Positions 1 through 8,187 of a DNA stretch of 64,000 nucleotides are shown here, one piece after another. Below the pieces are notes generated by a model. The model saw only the letters and a program-made list of their open reading frames with translations, did not search any database and had not been told where the DNA came from. The position numbers and the translations under genes were made by a program. The number at the start of each line of letters is the position of its first letter. Position 1 is the stretch's first letter. Source of the stretch: Demequina phytophila (GTDB taxonomy: Bacteria; Actinomycetota; Actinomycetes; Actinomycetales; Demequinaceae); the NCBI RefSeq assembly GCF_000971135.1, contig NZ_BBLW01000001.1:310001-374000 (forward strand). The letters run 5' to 3'.

Positions 1-1761
1 GTCGAAGAACTTCTCCTTCAGGTCCGCGAAGTCGACCTCGGGGTGCTCGTACAGCAGCCACATGACCTTCGCCGCGTCCATCGGCGAGCCGCCGCCGACC
101 GCGATGATCGTGTCGGGCTTGAAGGCGCGCAGCACCTCGGCGCCCTTGCGGACGGTCGCGACGCTCGGCTCGGGCTCGACACTGTCGATGATCTGGACCG
201 ACACGTTGTTGCTGCGACGGTTGAGGACGTCGAGGACCTTGTCCACGATGCCGATGCGGGTCATGGTCGCGTCGGTGACGATGGTGACGCGCTCGACGCC
301 GTTCATGTCGTGCAGGTACTGGATGGCGTTGGGCTCGAAGTACGTCTTGGCCGGCACCTTGAACCACTGCATGTTGTTGTTCCTCCGACCGATGCGCTTC
401 ACGTTGATGAGGTTCACCGCGGTGACGTTGTTCGACACCGAGTTGTGGCCGTAGGAGCCGCAGCCGAGGGTGAGCGACGGCATGAACGCGTTGTAGATGT
501 CGCCGATGCCGCCGTGGCTCGAGGGCGAGTTCACGATGATGCGGATCGCCTTGCAGCGCTTGCCGAAGTCCTTGATCAGCGCGTCGTCGGTCGCGTGGAT
601 CGCGGCCGAGTGGCCGAGGCCGTGGAACTCGACCATGCGCTCGGCGTAGTCGAGGCCCTGCTCGGTGGAGTCGGCCTTGAGGACGGCGAGGACGGGGCAC
701 AGCTTCTCGCGGGTGAGGGGCTCGCTCTCGCCCACGGTCGAGACCTCGGCGAGGATGATCGAGGTCTCCTCGGGAACGGAGAAGCCGGCCTGCTCGGCGA
801 TCCACTGCGGCGACTTGCCCACCACGTTCGGGTTGAGCTTGGCGCCGGCGCAGTTCTGGCCGTCCGCGGTGACGCCGAAGATGAACTCCTCGAGCATCTT
901 CTTCTCCGCCGGGGTGACCTTGTACGCGTGGAGGCGGTGGAACAGCTCGAGGGCCTTGTCGTAGATCTCGGCGTCGAGGATGACGGCCTGCTCCGACGCG
1001 CACACCATGCCGTTGTCGAAGGCCTTCGAGATGACCAGGTCGTTGATCGAGCGCTCGAGCACCGCCGACTTGTGCACGTAGGCGGGCACGTTGCCCGCGC
1101 CGACGCCCAGGGCGGGCTTGCCGCACGAGTACGCGGCCTTCACCATGGCGTTGCCGCCGGTCGCGAGGATGAGCGCGACGCCGTCGTGGTTCATGAGGAG
1201 GTTGGTCGCCTCGAGCGACGGGGTCTCGACCCACTGGATGCAGTGCTCGGGGGCGCCGGCCTTGATCGCGGCGTCGCGCACGATCTTGGCGGCGGCGACG
1301 GAGGACTGCTGCGCGCTCGGGTGGAACGCGAAGATGATCGGGTTGCGGGTCTTCAGCGCGATGAGCGACTTGAAGATCGCGGTCGAGGTGGGGTTGGTGA
1401 CCGGGGTGACGCCGGCCACGACGCCGACGGGCTCCGCGATCTCGGTGATGCCCTTGATCGGGTCCTCGTTGATGATGCCCACGGTCTTCATGGGGCCCAT
1501 CGAGTGGGTGACGTGCTCGCACGCGAAGATGTTCTTCACGGCCTTGTCCTCGAACACGCCGCGACCGGTCTCCTGGACCGCGAGGACGGCGAGCTCGCCG
1601 TGCTGGTTGAGGGCGGCCACGGAGGCCTTCTTGACGAGCAGGTTGACGTCGTCCTGAGTGAACACGCTGTAGGCGTCGAGCGCCTCCTGCGCGTTCGCGA
1701 CGAGCTGGTCGATGGCGGCGGCGACGTCGGTGGTCGCGGTCTCCGGGGCGGTGGTGGTCAT
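1..1761 (-). CDS. adhE: Bifunctional acetaldehyde/alcohol dehydrogenase AdhE (3' end beyond window)
   Basis: Reduces acetyl-CoA to acetaldehyde and then ethanol, regenerating NAD+ in fermentation. The visible 587 residues hold the whole N-terminal CoA-acylating aldehyde dehydrogenase domain, with the catalytic Cys near residue 254 in the motif GMVCASEQ. The linker follows, then the start of the iron-dependent alcohol dehydrogenase domain (GGGSPMDAAKVMW). The family is about 860-900 residues, so roughly 300 C-terminal residues lie outside the window. The start is the ATG at 1759-1761 (MTTTAPET). Functionally it pairs with pflB/pflA at 20-23 kb: PFL makes the acetyl-CoA that AdhE reduces. A CsoR/CstR-like palindrome lies 135 bp upstream. 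Confidence 0.95.
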   Translation of the reverse strand, partial: MTTTAPETATTDVAAAIDQLVANAQEALDAYSVFTQDDVNLLVKKASVAALNQHGELAVLAVQETGRGVFEDKAVKNIFACEHVTHSMGPMKTVGIINEDPIKGITEIAEPVGVVAGVTPVTNPTSTAIFKSLIALKTRNPIIFAFHPSAQQSSVAAAKIVRDAAIKAGAPEHCIQWVETPSLEATNLLMNHDGVALILATGGNAMVKAAYSCGKPALGVGAGNVPAYVHKSAVLERSINDLVISKAFDNGMVCASEQAVILDAEIYDKALELFHRLHAYKVTPAEKKMLEEFIFGVTADGQNCAGAKLNPNVVGKSPQWIAEQAGFSVPEETSIILAEVSTVGESEPLTREKLCPVLAVLKADSTEQGLDYAERMVEFHGLGHSAAIHATDDALIKDFGKRCKAIRIIVNSPSSHGGIGDIYNAFMPSLTLGCGSYGHNSVSNNVTAVNLINVKRIGRRNNNMQWFKVPAKTYFEPNAIQYLHDMNGVERVTIVTDATMTRIGIVDKVLDVLNRRSNNVSVQIIDSVEPEPSVATVRKGAEVLRAFKPDTIIAVGGGSPMDAAKVMWLLYEHPEVDFADLKEKFFD

Positions 1762-1895
1762 CTTCGTCTGGCTCCTAGTGCCGGGTGCCGGCCCCCTCCG
1801 GGCCTCGATCCCCATGTCCTTCACGGTAGGGGCGGCTCGCGCCGATCTCGCGGGGCAGAGGTCCCGGGGACCATGGGCCTACTACCAGGCATTTT

Positions 1896-1911
1896 ATACC
1901 CATGGGGGTAT
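1896..1911. promoter_or_regulatory. CsoR/CstR-like operator 1
   Basis: Palindrome ATACCC-ATGG-GGGTAT. Family members (copper-sensing CsoR, persulfide-sensing CstR) bind G-tract inverted repeats of this form. It overlaps -10-like hexamers of both divergent genes. The same architecture recurs at 2044 and 3595. The regulator gene itself is not in the window. Confidence 0.6.
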
Positions 1912-2043
1912 AACGAACAGGGGTTTTCGACACCTGTCGAGGGGACGATGCGCGGGTCGCGGGGGTCCCGGAAGTCGCCGCGCGCGGGGTTGACGGCGCG
2001 TCGCGGGGCACGCGGAGGTGCACGCCGGTGCCATGCTGGGAGC

Positions 2044-2059
2044 ATGCCCCAGGGGGTAA
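2044..2059. promoter_or_regulatory. CsoR/CstR-like operator 2
   Basis: ATGCCC-CAGG-GGGTAA, a two-mismatch version of the palindromes at 1896 and 3595. It ends 23 bp before the start codon of the TDT carrier, so a bound repressor would sit in the 5' leader. Confidence 0.5.
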
Positions 2060-2082
2060 CACATCACGCCGAGGAGGCGCCC

Positions 2083-3081
2083 ATGCCGACCGTGCCAGCA
2101 GGCGCATCGTCCACCCCGACCGCGGGCGAGCGGAGCCTCGCCCATCTCCCGGTCGGCATGTTCGCCATCGTGATGGGCGTGGGCGGCATCTCGCTCGCAT
2201 GGTTCCGGGCCGACCAGGCGTTCGGGTGGTCGCTCGCGGTGAACGATGCGCTGGCATGGCTGGGCCTCGCGGCGCTCGCGGCAGCCGCGGTCGCGTACGG
2301 CGCGAAGGTCACGCGCCACCCGAGCGCCGCCGTGGCCGAATGGGGACATCCCGTGAAGGCGGCGTTCGTGGCCACCCTCCCGGTGTCGATGATGGTGCTC
2401 GCGGCCGCGTTCCTGCCGGCGTCGGACACCGTCTCCGCGTGGCTGTGGTGGCCCGGCGCGGCGCTGCAGTTCGTGGTGACGGTGCTGGTGATGCGGACGT
2501 GGATCGCGGACGCGCGGGTCCAGGCGGTGCACGTCCACCCCGCGTGGTTCATCCCCGTGGTCGGCAACCTGGTCGCGCCGCTCGCCGGCGTCGCGCATGC
2601 CCCCGCGGAGATCTGCTGGTACTTCTTCGGCGTCGGCGCGGTGTTCTGGGTCGGACTGCTGCCCGTGGTGCTCAGCCGGCTGTTCCTCGAGGGCGTGATG
2701 CCGTGGCGGCTCGCGCCCACGCTCGCGATCCTGGTGGCGCCGCCCGCCGTCGCGGCGTCCGCTTGGGTACGCCTCGGGGGCTCGTGGGAGGACCCGCTCG
2801 CGATGATGCTGCTCGGCGTGGTGGTCTTCCAGCTCGCGCTGCTCGCGTCTCAGGCGGCGGCGCTGCGAAAGGTGCCCTTCGCCGTGAGCGCGTGGGCGTA
2901 CACGTTCCCGCTCGCCGCGGCCGCCTCGGCGCTGCTCGCCGCCTACGAGGCGGGGGCCACCGCGTTCGCGGCATGGGTCGGGGCGGTGGCGCTCGTGGTC
3001 GCGACCGCGCTGGTGATCGGGCTCGGATGGAGGACCTGCGTCGCGGTCGCCCGCGGCGAGCTGCTTGCCGCGGAGGGCTGA
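2083..3081 (+). CDS. TDT-family (TehA/SLAC1/Ssu1-like) membrane carrier
   Basis: A polytopic membrane protein of 332 residues with about ten hydrophobic segments. The first (LPVGMFAIVMGVGGISLAW) is the conserved opening of the tellurite-resistance/dicarboxylate transporter family. Members export sulfite (Ssu1), C4-dicarboxylates (Mae1) or act as anion channels (TehA, SLAC1). The ATG at 2083 is chosen because GAGGAGG lies 5 nt upstream; longer upstream reading frames lack this. The CstR-like operators and a neighbouring rhodanese carrying the same operator favour export of sulfite or another sulfur oxyanion over tellurite or malate. That substrate is inferred from context. Confidence 0.8.
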   Translation: MPTVPAGASSTPTAGERSLAHLPVGMFAIVMGVGGISLAWFRADQAFGWSLAVNDALAWLGLAALAAAAVAYGAKVTRHPSAAVAEWGHPVKAAFVATLPVSMMVLAAAFLPASDTVSAWLWWPGAALQFVVTVLVMRTWIADARVQAVHVHPAWFIPVVGNLVAPLAGVAHAPAEICWYFFGVGAVFWVGLLPVVLSRLFLEGVMPWRLAPTLAILVAPPAVAASAWVRLGGSWEDPLAMMLLGVVVFQLALLASQAAALRKVPFAVSAWAYTFPLAAAASALLAAYEAGATAFAAWVGAVALVVATALVIGLGWRTCVAVARGELLAAEG

Positions 3082-3096
3082 CCCTGCGGGCGCCGC

Positions 3097-3142
3097 GGGC
3101 CACGGGCCACGGGCCGCCGAGCGGCGAGCGGCGAGCGGCGAC
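3097..3142. repeat. Heptamer tandem repeats
   Basis: About three copies of GGGCCAC (from 3097) are followed by just over three copies of GAGCGGC (3119-3142). They lie between the convergent TDT carrier and rhodanese genes. Both units are 7 bp, so slippage would shift frame if transcribed into a reading frame, but no gene is present here. Confidence 0.75.
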
Positions 3143-3152
3143 CCAGCAGAGC

Positions 3153-3584
3153 TCAGCCCGTGACCACCTCGCCACCCCACGCGCCGATCCCGCCCTCGAG
3201 CCCCACGGTGTGCTCGACACCGGCCGCGGCCATCGCCTCGAGCGCGACGCGCGAGCGGTTGCCGGACTGGCAGTAGACGGCGTAGTCGGCCTGGGGATCG
3301 AGGGTTGCGACCTCGGCGGGGAACGTCGCGGCGGAGACGTCGATGTTGACCGCGCCGGGCAGGTGGCCGGCGGCGAACTCCTCGGGCGTGCGCACGTCGA
3401 TCACGGTCACGCCCTCGCTCGCGGCCGCGCCCGCGAAGGCGTCCGCCGGCACGTGCGAGCCGTCGAAGGCGACCGCCGCCACCGACTCTGCGGGCGCATC
3501 GTCGCCGCCCGAGCAGGCGGAGACGGCGGGGATCAGGGCGAGCAGGGCGCCGGCGAGGGCGCCACGGAGGATGCGTCGGTTCAT
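3153..3584 (-). CDS. Rhodanese-domain lipoprotein
   Basis: A 143-residue secreted lipoprotein. It has an N-terminal signal (MNRRILRGALAGALLALIPA) with lipobox VSAC, a short Gly/Asp/Ala linker, then one rhodanese domain of about 100 residues. The active-site loop is CQSGNRS, with the catalytic Cys and the expected Arg-Ser, so sulfur transfer from thiosulfate or persulfide is plausible at the outer face of the membrane. The ATG at 3582-3584 was chosen because it gives a proper signal peptide; upstream starts run through the operator. A perfect ATACCC-N4-GGGTAT site lies 10 bp before the start, tying it to the TDT carrier. Confidence 0.88.
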   Translation of the reverse strand: MNRRILRGALAGALLALIPAVSACSGGDDAPAESVAAVAFDGSHVPADAFAGAAASEGVTVIDVRTPEEFAAGHLPGAVNIDVSAATFPAEVATLDPQADYAVYCQSGNRSRVALEAMAAAGVEHTVGLEGGIGAWGGEVVTG

Positions 3585-3594
3585 GCCCAGCAGC

Positions 3595-3610
3595 ATACCC
3601 CAGGGGGTAT
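3595..3610. promoter_or_regulatory. CsoR/CstR-like operator 3
   Basis: ATACCC-CAGG-GGGTAT, perfect in both arms and the same layout as the site at 1896. It lies in the 5' leader of the rhodanese lipoprotein gene. Confidence 0.6.
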
Positions 3611-3634
3611 CTGTGTCCGGCCCGCGGAGCCGGG

Positions 3635-3727
3635 TTCCACACACGATCCCGTCTCAGACCGGATTCACCTGCCCCTCACGTCGCATCGCCCGACCACCCC
3701 GGGCACAGTTGCAGATTCCGTGTGGAG
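3635..3727 (-). repeat. Miniature inverted-repeat element, intact copy A
   Basis: A roughly 93-bp noncoding element. On the minus strand it starts CTCCACACGGAATC and ends GGGATCGTGTGTGGAA, an imperfect terminal inverted repeat. Its interior (GGTCGGGCGATGCGACG and flanks) is closely matched by the two halves that flank the insertion sequence at 9.8-11.3 kb. It lies downstream of the dehydrogenase gene ending at 3841. Confidence 0.7.
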
Positions 3728-3760
3728 CGCGGTCGGCGAGCACGGGGCCCGCGGACGCGA

Positions 3761-3810
3761 CCGCGCCCGGTGCGCGCCCCCGGGAGAGCAGGGGCGCGGA
3801 CCGGGCGCGG
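3761..3810 (-). terminator. Strong hairpin downstream of the GABA operon
   Basis: Two 20-nt arms (3761-3780 and 3791-3810) pair with one mismatch around a 10-nt loop. The hairpin lies 30 bp past the stop codon of the last gene of the leftward gab operon. There is no U-tract, as is common in GC-rich actinobacteria. Confidence 0.6.
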
Positions 3811-3840
3811 TGGGTCCAGGGGCGGCCGGAGCCGCGGGCG

Positions 3841-5205
3841 TCAGGCGACGCGGATGAGCTTCTTGTTGACGAACTCGTCCGCGGCCAGCAGGCCCATCTC
3901 GCGCGAGGTGCCGGAGCGCTTCACGCCGCCGAACGGCAGCTCGGGGCTGTCCGCGAGCACGCAGTTGACGTAGACCATGCCGGCCTCGATCGCGTCCGCG
4001 ACGCGGTCCGCCTGCTCGGGGTCGGTCGTGTAGACGTAGGAGCCGAGGCCGTACGAGGTGTCGTTCGCCAGCGCGACGGCCTCCTCCTCGGAGGCGACCT
4101 TGTACACCGCGGCGGCGGGGCCGAAGAGCTCCTCGCGGTACACGTCCATGTCCGAGGTCACTCCGGTGATGACGGTCGGCTCGTAGAACGCGCCGTCGCG
4201 CGTGCCGCCCGCGACCAGCGTCGCGCCCTGGTCGACCGCGCGGGAGACCTGCGCCTCGAGGCGCTCGGCCGCGGCGAGCGAGGACAGCGGGCCGATCACG
4301 GAGTCCTCCGAGAACGGGTCGCCCGCCGTGCACTCCACCATGGCGGCGGCGAACTTCTCGAGGAACGCGTCGTACAGGGAGTCGATCACGATGAACCGCT
4401 TCGGGGCGTTGCAGGACTGGCCGGAGTTGTCCATGCGTGCCTCGACGGCGCCGGCGACCACGGAGTCGAGGTCGTCGGTCGACAGCACGATGAACGGGTC
4501 CGAGCCGCCCAGCTCGAGGGCGACCTTCTTGAGGTGCTGGCCCGCGAGCGACGCGACCGCCGAGCCGGCCCGCTCGGAGCCGGTGACGGACACTCCCGCG
4601 ATGCGCGGGTCGGCGATCATGGTCGCGGCCTGCTCGTTCGAGGCGTAGACGTTGACGTACACGCCCTCGGGGAAGCCCGCGTCGCGGTACATCTGCTCGA
4701 TCGCGGCGGCCGACTCGGGGCACTGCGGCGCGTGCTTGAGCACGATCGCGTTGCCCACCACGATGTTCGGCGCCGCGAAGCGTGCGACCTGGTAGTAGGG
4801 GAAGTTCCACGGCATGATGCCGAGCAGGGCTCCGAGCGCGCTGCGGCGGATCACCGCGGTGCCCTCGCCCAGGATCTCCAGCGGGGTGTCGCCCGTGATC
4901 CTCTCCGCGTTGTCCGCGTAGAACTCGGTGATGTCCGCGGCGAAGTCCACCTCGCCGAGCGCGTGCGACAGGGGCTTGCCCATCTCGCGCACGATGATCG
5001 CGGCGAGCTCGTCGCGGCGCTCGCGGTGAAGCTCGGCCACGCGGCGGATCTTCGCGGCACGCTCGGCGACCGACGCGGTCCGCAGCCACCCGCGGTACGC
5101 GCCGTCCGCGGCCGCGAGCGCGGTCTGGACATCCGCGTCGGACATCGTCGGGTAGTCGGCCAGACGCTCGCCGGTGGCCGGGTTCACAACTGCGTAACCG
5201 CTCAT
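3841..5205 (-). CDS. gabD1: Succinate-semialdehyde dehydrogenase, GabD1/Sad type
   Basis: An NAD(P)-dependent aldehyde dehydrogenase of 454 residues, short like the GabD1/Sad group. Catalytic Cys is near residue 265 (GQSCNAPKR), the general-base Glu is in ELGGSDP, and the C-terminus has the family motif ELPFGGVKRSGTSREMG. It oxidises succinate semialdehyde from GABA to succinate for the TCA cycle. The ATG at 5205 is preceded by AAGGAGAG at good spacing. It is the last of three leftward genes (gabT, gabD2, gabD1), separated from gabD2 by 50 bp that contain a GGACGATGC motif. Having two such dehydrogenases in one operon suggests different semialdehydes or cofactors. Confidence 0.88.
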   Translation of the reverse strand: MSGYAVVNPATGERLADYPTMSDADVQTALAAADGAYRGWLRTASVAERAAKIRRVAELHRERRDELAAIIVREMGKPLSHALGEVDFAADITEFYADNAERITGDTPLEILGEGTAVIRRSALGALLGIMPWNFPYYQVARFAAPNIVVGNAIVLKHAPQCPESAAAIEQMYRDAGFPEGVYVNVYASNEQAATMIADPRIAGVSVTGSERAGSAVASLAGQHLKKVALELGGSDPFIVLSTDDLDSVVAGAVEARMDNSGQSCNAPKRFIVIDSLYDAFLEKFAAAMVECTAGDPFSEDSVIGPLSSLAAAERLEAQVSRAVDQGATLVAGGTRDGAFYEPTVITGVTSDMDVYREELFGPAAAVYKVASEEEAVALANDTSYGLGSYVYTTDPEQADRVADAIEAGMVYVNCVLADSPELPFGGVKRSGTSREMGLLAADEFVNKKLIRVA

Positions 5206-5255
5206 GTCTCTCCTTGGGTTGAAACTGGTGGACGATGCCGGGGCCGGGCGGGTGC

Positions 5256-6722
5256 TCAGCCGTGCGGGATCAGGGTGTACTTGGTCGAGAGGTACTCGTG
5301 GATGCCCTCGGCGCCGCCCTCGCGGCCGATCCCGGACTGCTTGACGCCGCCGAACGGCGCCGCGGCGTTGGACACCACGCCCGCGTTGAGCCCCATCATG
5401 CCGGTGTCGAGCCGGTCGATCAGCCGCTGCCCGCGGGCAAGGTCGCTGGTATACGCGTAGGACACGAGGCCGTACTCCGTGGAGTTCGCGAGCGCGATGG
5501 CCTGGTCCTCGGTCTCGAATGTCGCGATGGCGAGCACGGGGCCGAAGATCTCGGTCGACAGGATCTCGGAGCCCGGCTGCACGCCGGTGAGCACGGTCGG
5601 CTCGACGAACGAGCCGACGCCGTCGATCGCCGCGCCGCCCGTGGCGATCGTGGCGCCCTTGGCCACCGCATCGTCCACCAGGGCCAGCGACGTCGCGACG
5701 GCGCGGTCGTCGATGAGCGGGCCGATGGCGACGCCGTCCTCGGTGCCGCGCCCGACCTTCATGCCCGCGACGCGGGCCGTGACGCGGCGCGCGAACTCGT
5801 CCGCGACGGACGCGTGCACGATGAACCTGTTGGCCGCGGTGCACGCCTGGCCGATGTTGCGGAACTTCGCCATGAGCGCACCCTCGACGGCCTTTTCCAG
5901 GTCCGCGTCCTCGAACACCAGGAACGGGGCGTTGCCGCCCAGCTCCATCGAGACGCGGAGCACGCCGTCGGCGGCCTGCTTCATGAGCGCGCGGCCCACC
6001 TCGGTGGAGCCGGTGAAGGACAGCTTGCGCAGGCGCGGGTCCTCGAGCAGCGGCGCCGTGACGGCGCCCGAGCGGGTGGTGGTGATGACGTTGACAACGC
6101 CGGCCGGCACGCCGGCCTCCTCGAGCACGCTCGCGAGCAGCAGCGTGGTGAGCGGCGTGAGCGCGGCGGGCTTGACCACCACGGTGCACCCTGCGGCCAG
6201 CGCGGGGGCGATCTTGCGCGTCGCCATCGCGAGCGGGAAGTTCCACGGGGTGATGAGGTAGCAGGGCCCGACGGGACGCTGCGAGACCACCATGTTCCCG
6301 GTGCCCTCGGGGTTCGACCCGTAGCGCCCGGTGATCCGGACGGCCTCCTCGGAGAACCAGCGCAGGAACTCGTTGCCGTACGCGACCTCGCCGCGCGCCT
6401 CGGCGAGCGGCTTGCCCATCTCGAGGGTCATGAGCAGGGCGAAGTCCTCGGTGCGCTCGCGCACCAGGTCGAACGCGCGGCGCAGGATGTCGGAGCGGAC
6501 GCGCGGCGCGGTCGCGGCCCACGCCTCCTGCGCGGCGACCGCCGCGTCGAGGGCGCGCTGGGCGTCCTCGGGCGTCGCGTCGGCGATGGTGGCGAGCACG
6601 TCACCGTTGGAGGGGTCGAGCACGTCGAACGTGCCGGCGGACGATGCGGCGGTCCACTCTCCCCCGACGTACAGGGACGTGGGGACGGAGTCGAGCAGGG
6701 TGCGCTCGGCGGTGGCGGTCAT
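5256..6722 (-). CDS. gabD: Succinate-semialdehyde dehydrogenase, GabD2 type
   Basis: A full-length 488-residue aldehyde dehydrogenase of the classical GabD group. Catalytic Cys is near residue 294 (GQACTAANR), Glu is in MELGGNAP, and the NAD(P)-binding ITPWNFP motif is present. The C-terminus reads APFGGVKQSGIGREGG. Its start codon overlaps the gabT stop (ATGA), so the two are translationally coupled. The role is oxidation of succinate semialdehyde produced by GabT. GGACGATGC motifs occur at 5668 and 6639; the latter falls in the N-terminal linker (TAASSAG). Confidence 0.92.
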   Translation of the reverse strand: MTATAERTLLDSVPTSLYVGGEWTAASSAGTFDVLDPSNGDVLATIADATPEDAQRALDAAVAAQEAWAATAPRVRSDILRRAFDLVRERTEDFALLMTLEMGKPLAEARGEVAYGNEFLRWFSEEAVRITGRYGSNPEGTGNMVVSQRPVGPCYLITPWNFPLAMATRKIAPALAAGCTVVVKPAALTPLTTLLLASVLEEAGVPAGVVNVITTTRSGAVTAPLLEDPRLRKLSFTGSTEVGRALMKQAADGVLRVSMELGGNAPFLVFEDADLEKAVEGALMAKFRNIGQACTAANRFIVHASVADEFARRVTARVAGMKVGRGTEDGVAIGPLIDDRAVATSLALVDDAVAKGATIATGGAAIDGVGSFVEPTVLTGVQPGSEILSTEIFGPVLAIATFETEDQAIALANSTEYGLVSYAYTSDLARGQRLIDRLDTGMMGLNAGVVSNAAAPFGGVKQSGIGREGGAEGIHEYLSTKYTLIPHG

Positions 6723-8095
6723 GCGGACACCTCCGCGGCGAAGGCGGCGGCGACCACGTCGAGGCCCTCGTGGAGCAGCGCGTCGCCGATGCTGAGCGGG
6801 GGAAGGAAGCGCAGCACGTTGCCGTAGGTGCCGCACGTGAGGACGATGACGCCTTCGGCGATGCATCGCTTGGCGACGGCGCCGGCGAGCGCGGCGTCGG
6901 GGGCCTGCGTGGCCGGGTCGACGACCTCGATCGCGACCATCGCTCCGAGACCGCGGACGTCGCCCACGCGGGGGTCGTCGGCCTGCAGCGCGCCCAGGCG
7001 GCCCAGCATGATCTCGCCGAGCTCGGCGGCCCGCTCGACGAATCCCTCGGTCTCGAAGGCGTCGATCGACGCGAGCGCTGCGGCGCAGGCGATCGGGTTG
7101 CCGCCGTAGGTGCCGCCCAGGCCGCCGGCGTGCGCGGCGTCCATGATGTCGGCGCGGCCGGTGACGGCGGCGAGCGGGAGGCCGCCCGCGATGCCCTTGG
7201 CGGTGGTGACCAGGTCGGGGGTGAACCCGAAGTGCTCGGACGCGAACATCGCGCCGGTGCGGGCGAACCCGGACTGGACCTCGTCGGCGATGAGGACCAC
7301 GCCGTTGGCGTCGCACCAGGCGGCGATCGCGGGCAGGAAGCCCTCGGCGGGAACGATGAAGCCTCCCTCGCCCTGGATGGGCTCGATGATGACCGCCGCG
7401 AGGTTCTCCGCGCCCACCTGCTTCTCGATCACGGAGATCGCCTTCGCCGCCGCGTCGGGGCCGGAGAGGCCGTCGCGGTACGGGTAGGACATGGGGGCGC
7501 GGTAGACCTCGGACGCGAAGGGTCCGAAACCGCTCTTGTACGGCATCGACTTCGCGGTGAGCGCCATCGTGAGGTTGGTGCGGCCGTGATACGCGTGGTC
7601 GAACGCGACCACGGCCTGGCGCTTGGTGAACTTGCGGGCGATCTTCACGGCGTTCTCGACGGCCTCGGCGCCGGAGTTGAACAGCGCGGACTTCTTCTCG
7701 AAGTCGCCGGGCGTGAGGCGGTTGAGCGCCTCGGCGACCGCGACGTAGCCCTCGTAGGGCGACACCATGAAGCAGGTGTGTGTGAACTGCGCGGCCTGAC
7801 GCTGCACGGCCTCGACCACCTTGGGGTGGGCGTTGCCCACCGAGGTGACCGCGATGCCGGAGCCGAGGTCGATCAGCGAGTTGCCGTCGGCGTCGAGCAC
7901 GACGCCGCCGCCCGCGGCGACCGCGGCGATCGGCGCGGTGTGACCCACGCCCTTGGCGACGGCGGCGGCCTTGCGGTCGAGCAGCTCCTGGGAACGCGGT
8001 CCTGGGATCGCGGTGACGAGCCGGCGCTCCTGCGCGAGCGCGGGTCCGCCGGGGATCGAGGGCGCGCCGTCGGCGGCGATGTCGAGGGTGGTCAT
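6719..8095 (-). CDS. gabT: 4-aminobutyrate aminotransferase
   Basis: A class III PLP aminotransferase of 458 residues. It transfers the amino group of GABA to 2-oxoglutarate, giving succinate semialdehyde and glutamate. Visible motifs are NSGAEAVENAVKIAR (cofactor phosphate region), the metal/PLP Asp in LIADEVQSGFARTG, and the Schiff-base Lys in TTAKGIAGGLPL. The ATG at 8095 is preferred over upstream frame extensions: a -10-like TAGCGT lies 7 nt upstream with no ribosome site, suggesting a leaderless transcript. The gene is divergent from the PucR regulator at 8188 and first in the gab operon. Confidence 0.93.
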   Translation of the reverse strand: MTTLDIAADGAPSIPGGPALAQERRLVTAIPGPRSQELLDRKAAAVAKGVGHTAPIAAVAAGGGVVLDADGNSLIDLGSGIAVTSVGNAHPKVVEAVQRQAAQFTHTCFMVSPYEGYVAVAEALNRLTPGDFEKKSALFNSGAEAVENAVKIARKFTKRQAVVAFDHAYHGRTNLTMALTAKSMPYKSGFGPFASEVYRAPMSYPYRDGLSGPDAAAKAISVIEKQVGAENLAAVIIEPIQGEGGFIVPAEGFLPAIAAWCDANGVVLIADEVQSGFARTGAMFASEHFGFTPDLVTTAKGIAGGLPLAAVTGRADIMDAAHAGGLGGTYGGNPIACAAALASIDAFETEGFVERAAELGEIMLGRLGALQADDPRVGDVRGLGAMVAIEVVDPATQAPDAALAGAVAKRCIAEGVIVLTCGTYGNVLRFLPPLSIGDALLHEGLDVVAAAFAAEVSA

Positions 8096-8187
8096 GGGTG
8101 CGACGCTAGGCCCGGGGGCGCCGGTCGACCACCCGCCGCTGCGTACAACCGCTTGCGCCTCACTGTCCACGGTGGCAGGCTCGCGGC

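Larger units (their letters stand above)
1762..2082. other. Divergent intergenic region adhE / TDT carrier
   Basis: A 321-bp stretch with no supportable gene. It holds two CsoR/CstR-like palindromes (1896-1911 and 2044-2059). TATA-rich hexamers overlap the first palindrome on both strands (TATAAA toward adhE, TATAAC toward the carrier), so repressor and polymerase could compete there. One GGACGATGC motif lies at 1943-1951. A GAGGAGG ribosome site at 2071-2077 serves the carrier gene. Confidence 0.7.

Noticed and set aside
43-3081. A 1012-codon open frame on the plus strand and many other long frames (for example 12723-15971, 29584-31152, 57705-59543)
   Set aside because: They lie opposite genes with clear motifs. 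In DNA this GC-rich, antisense and shifted frames stay open by composition. Their products are Arg/Ala/Gly/His-rich with no domain.
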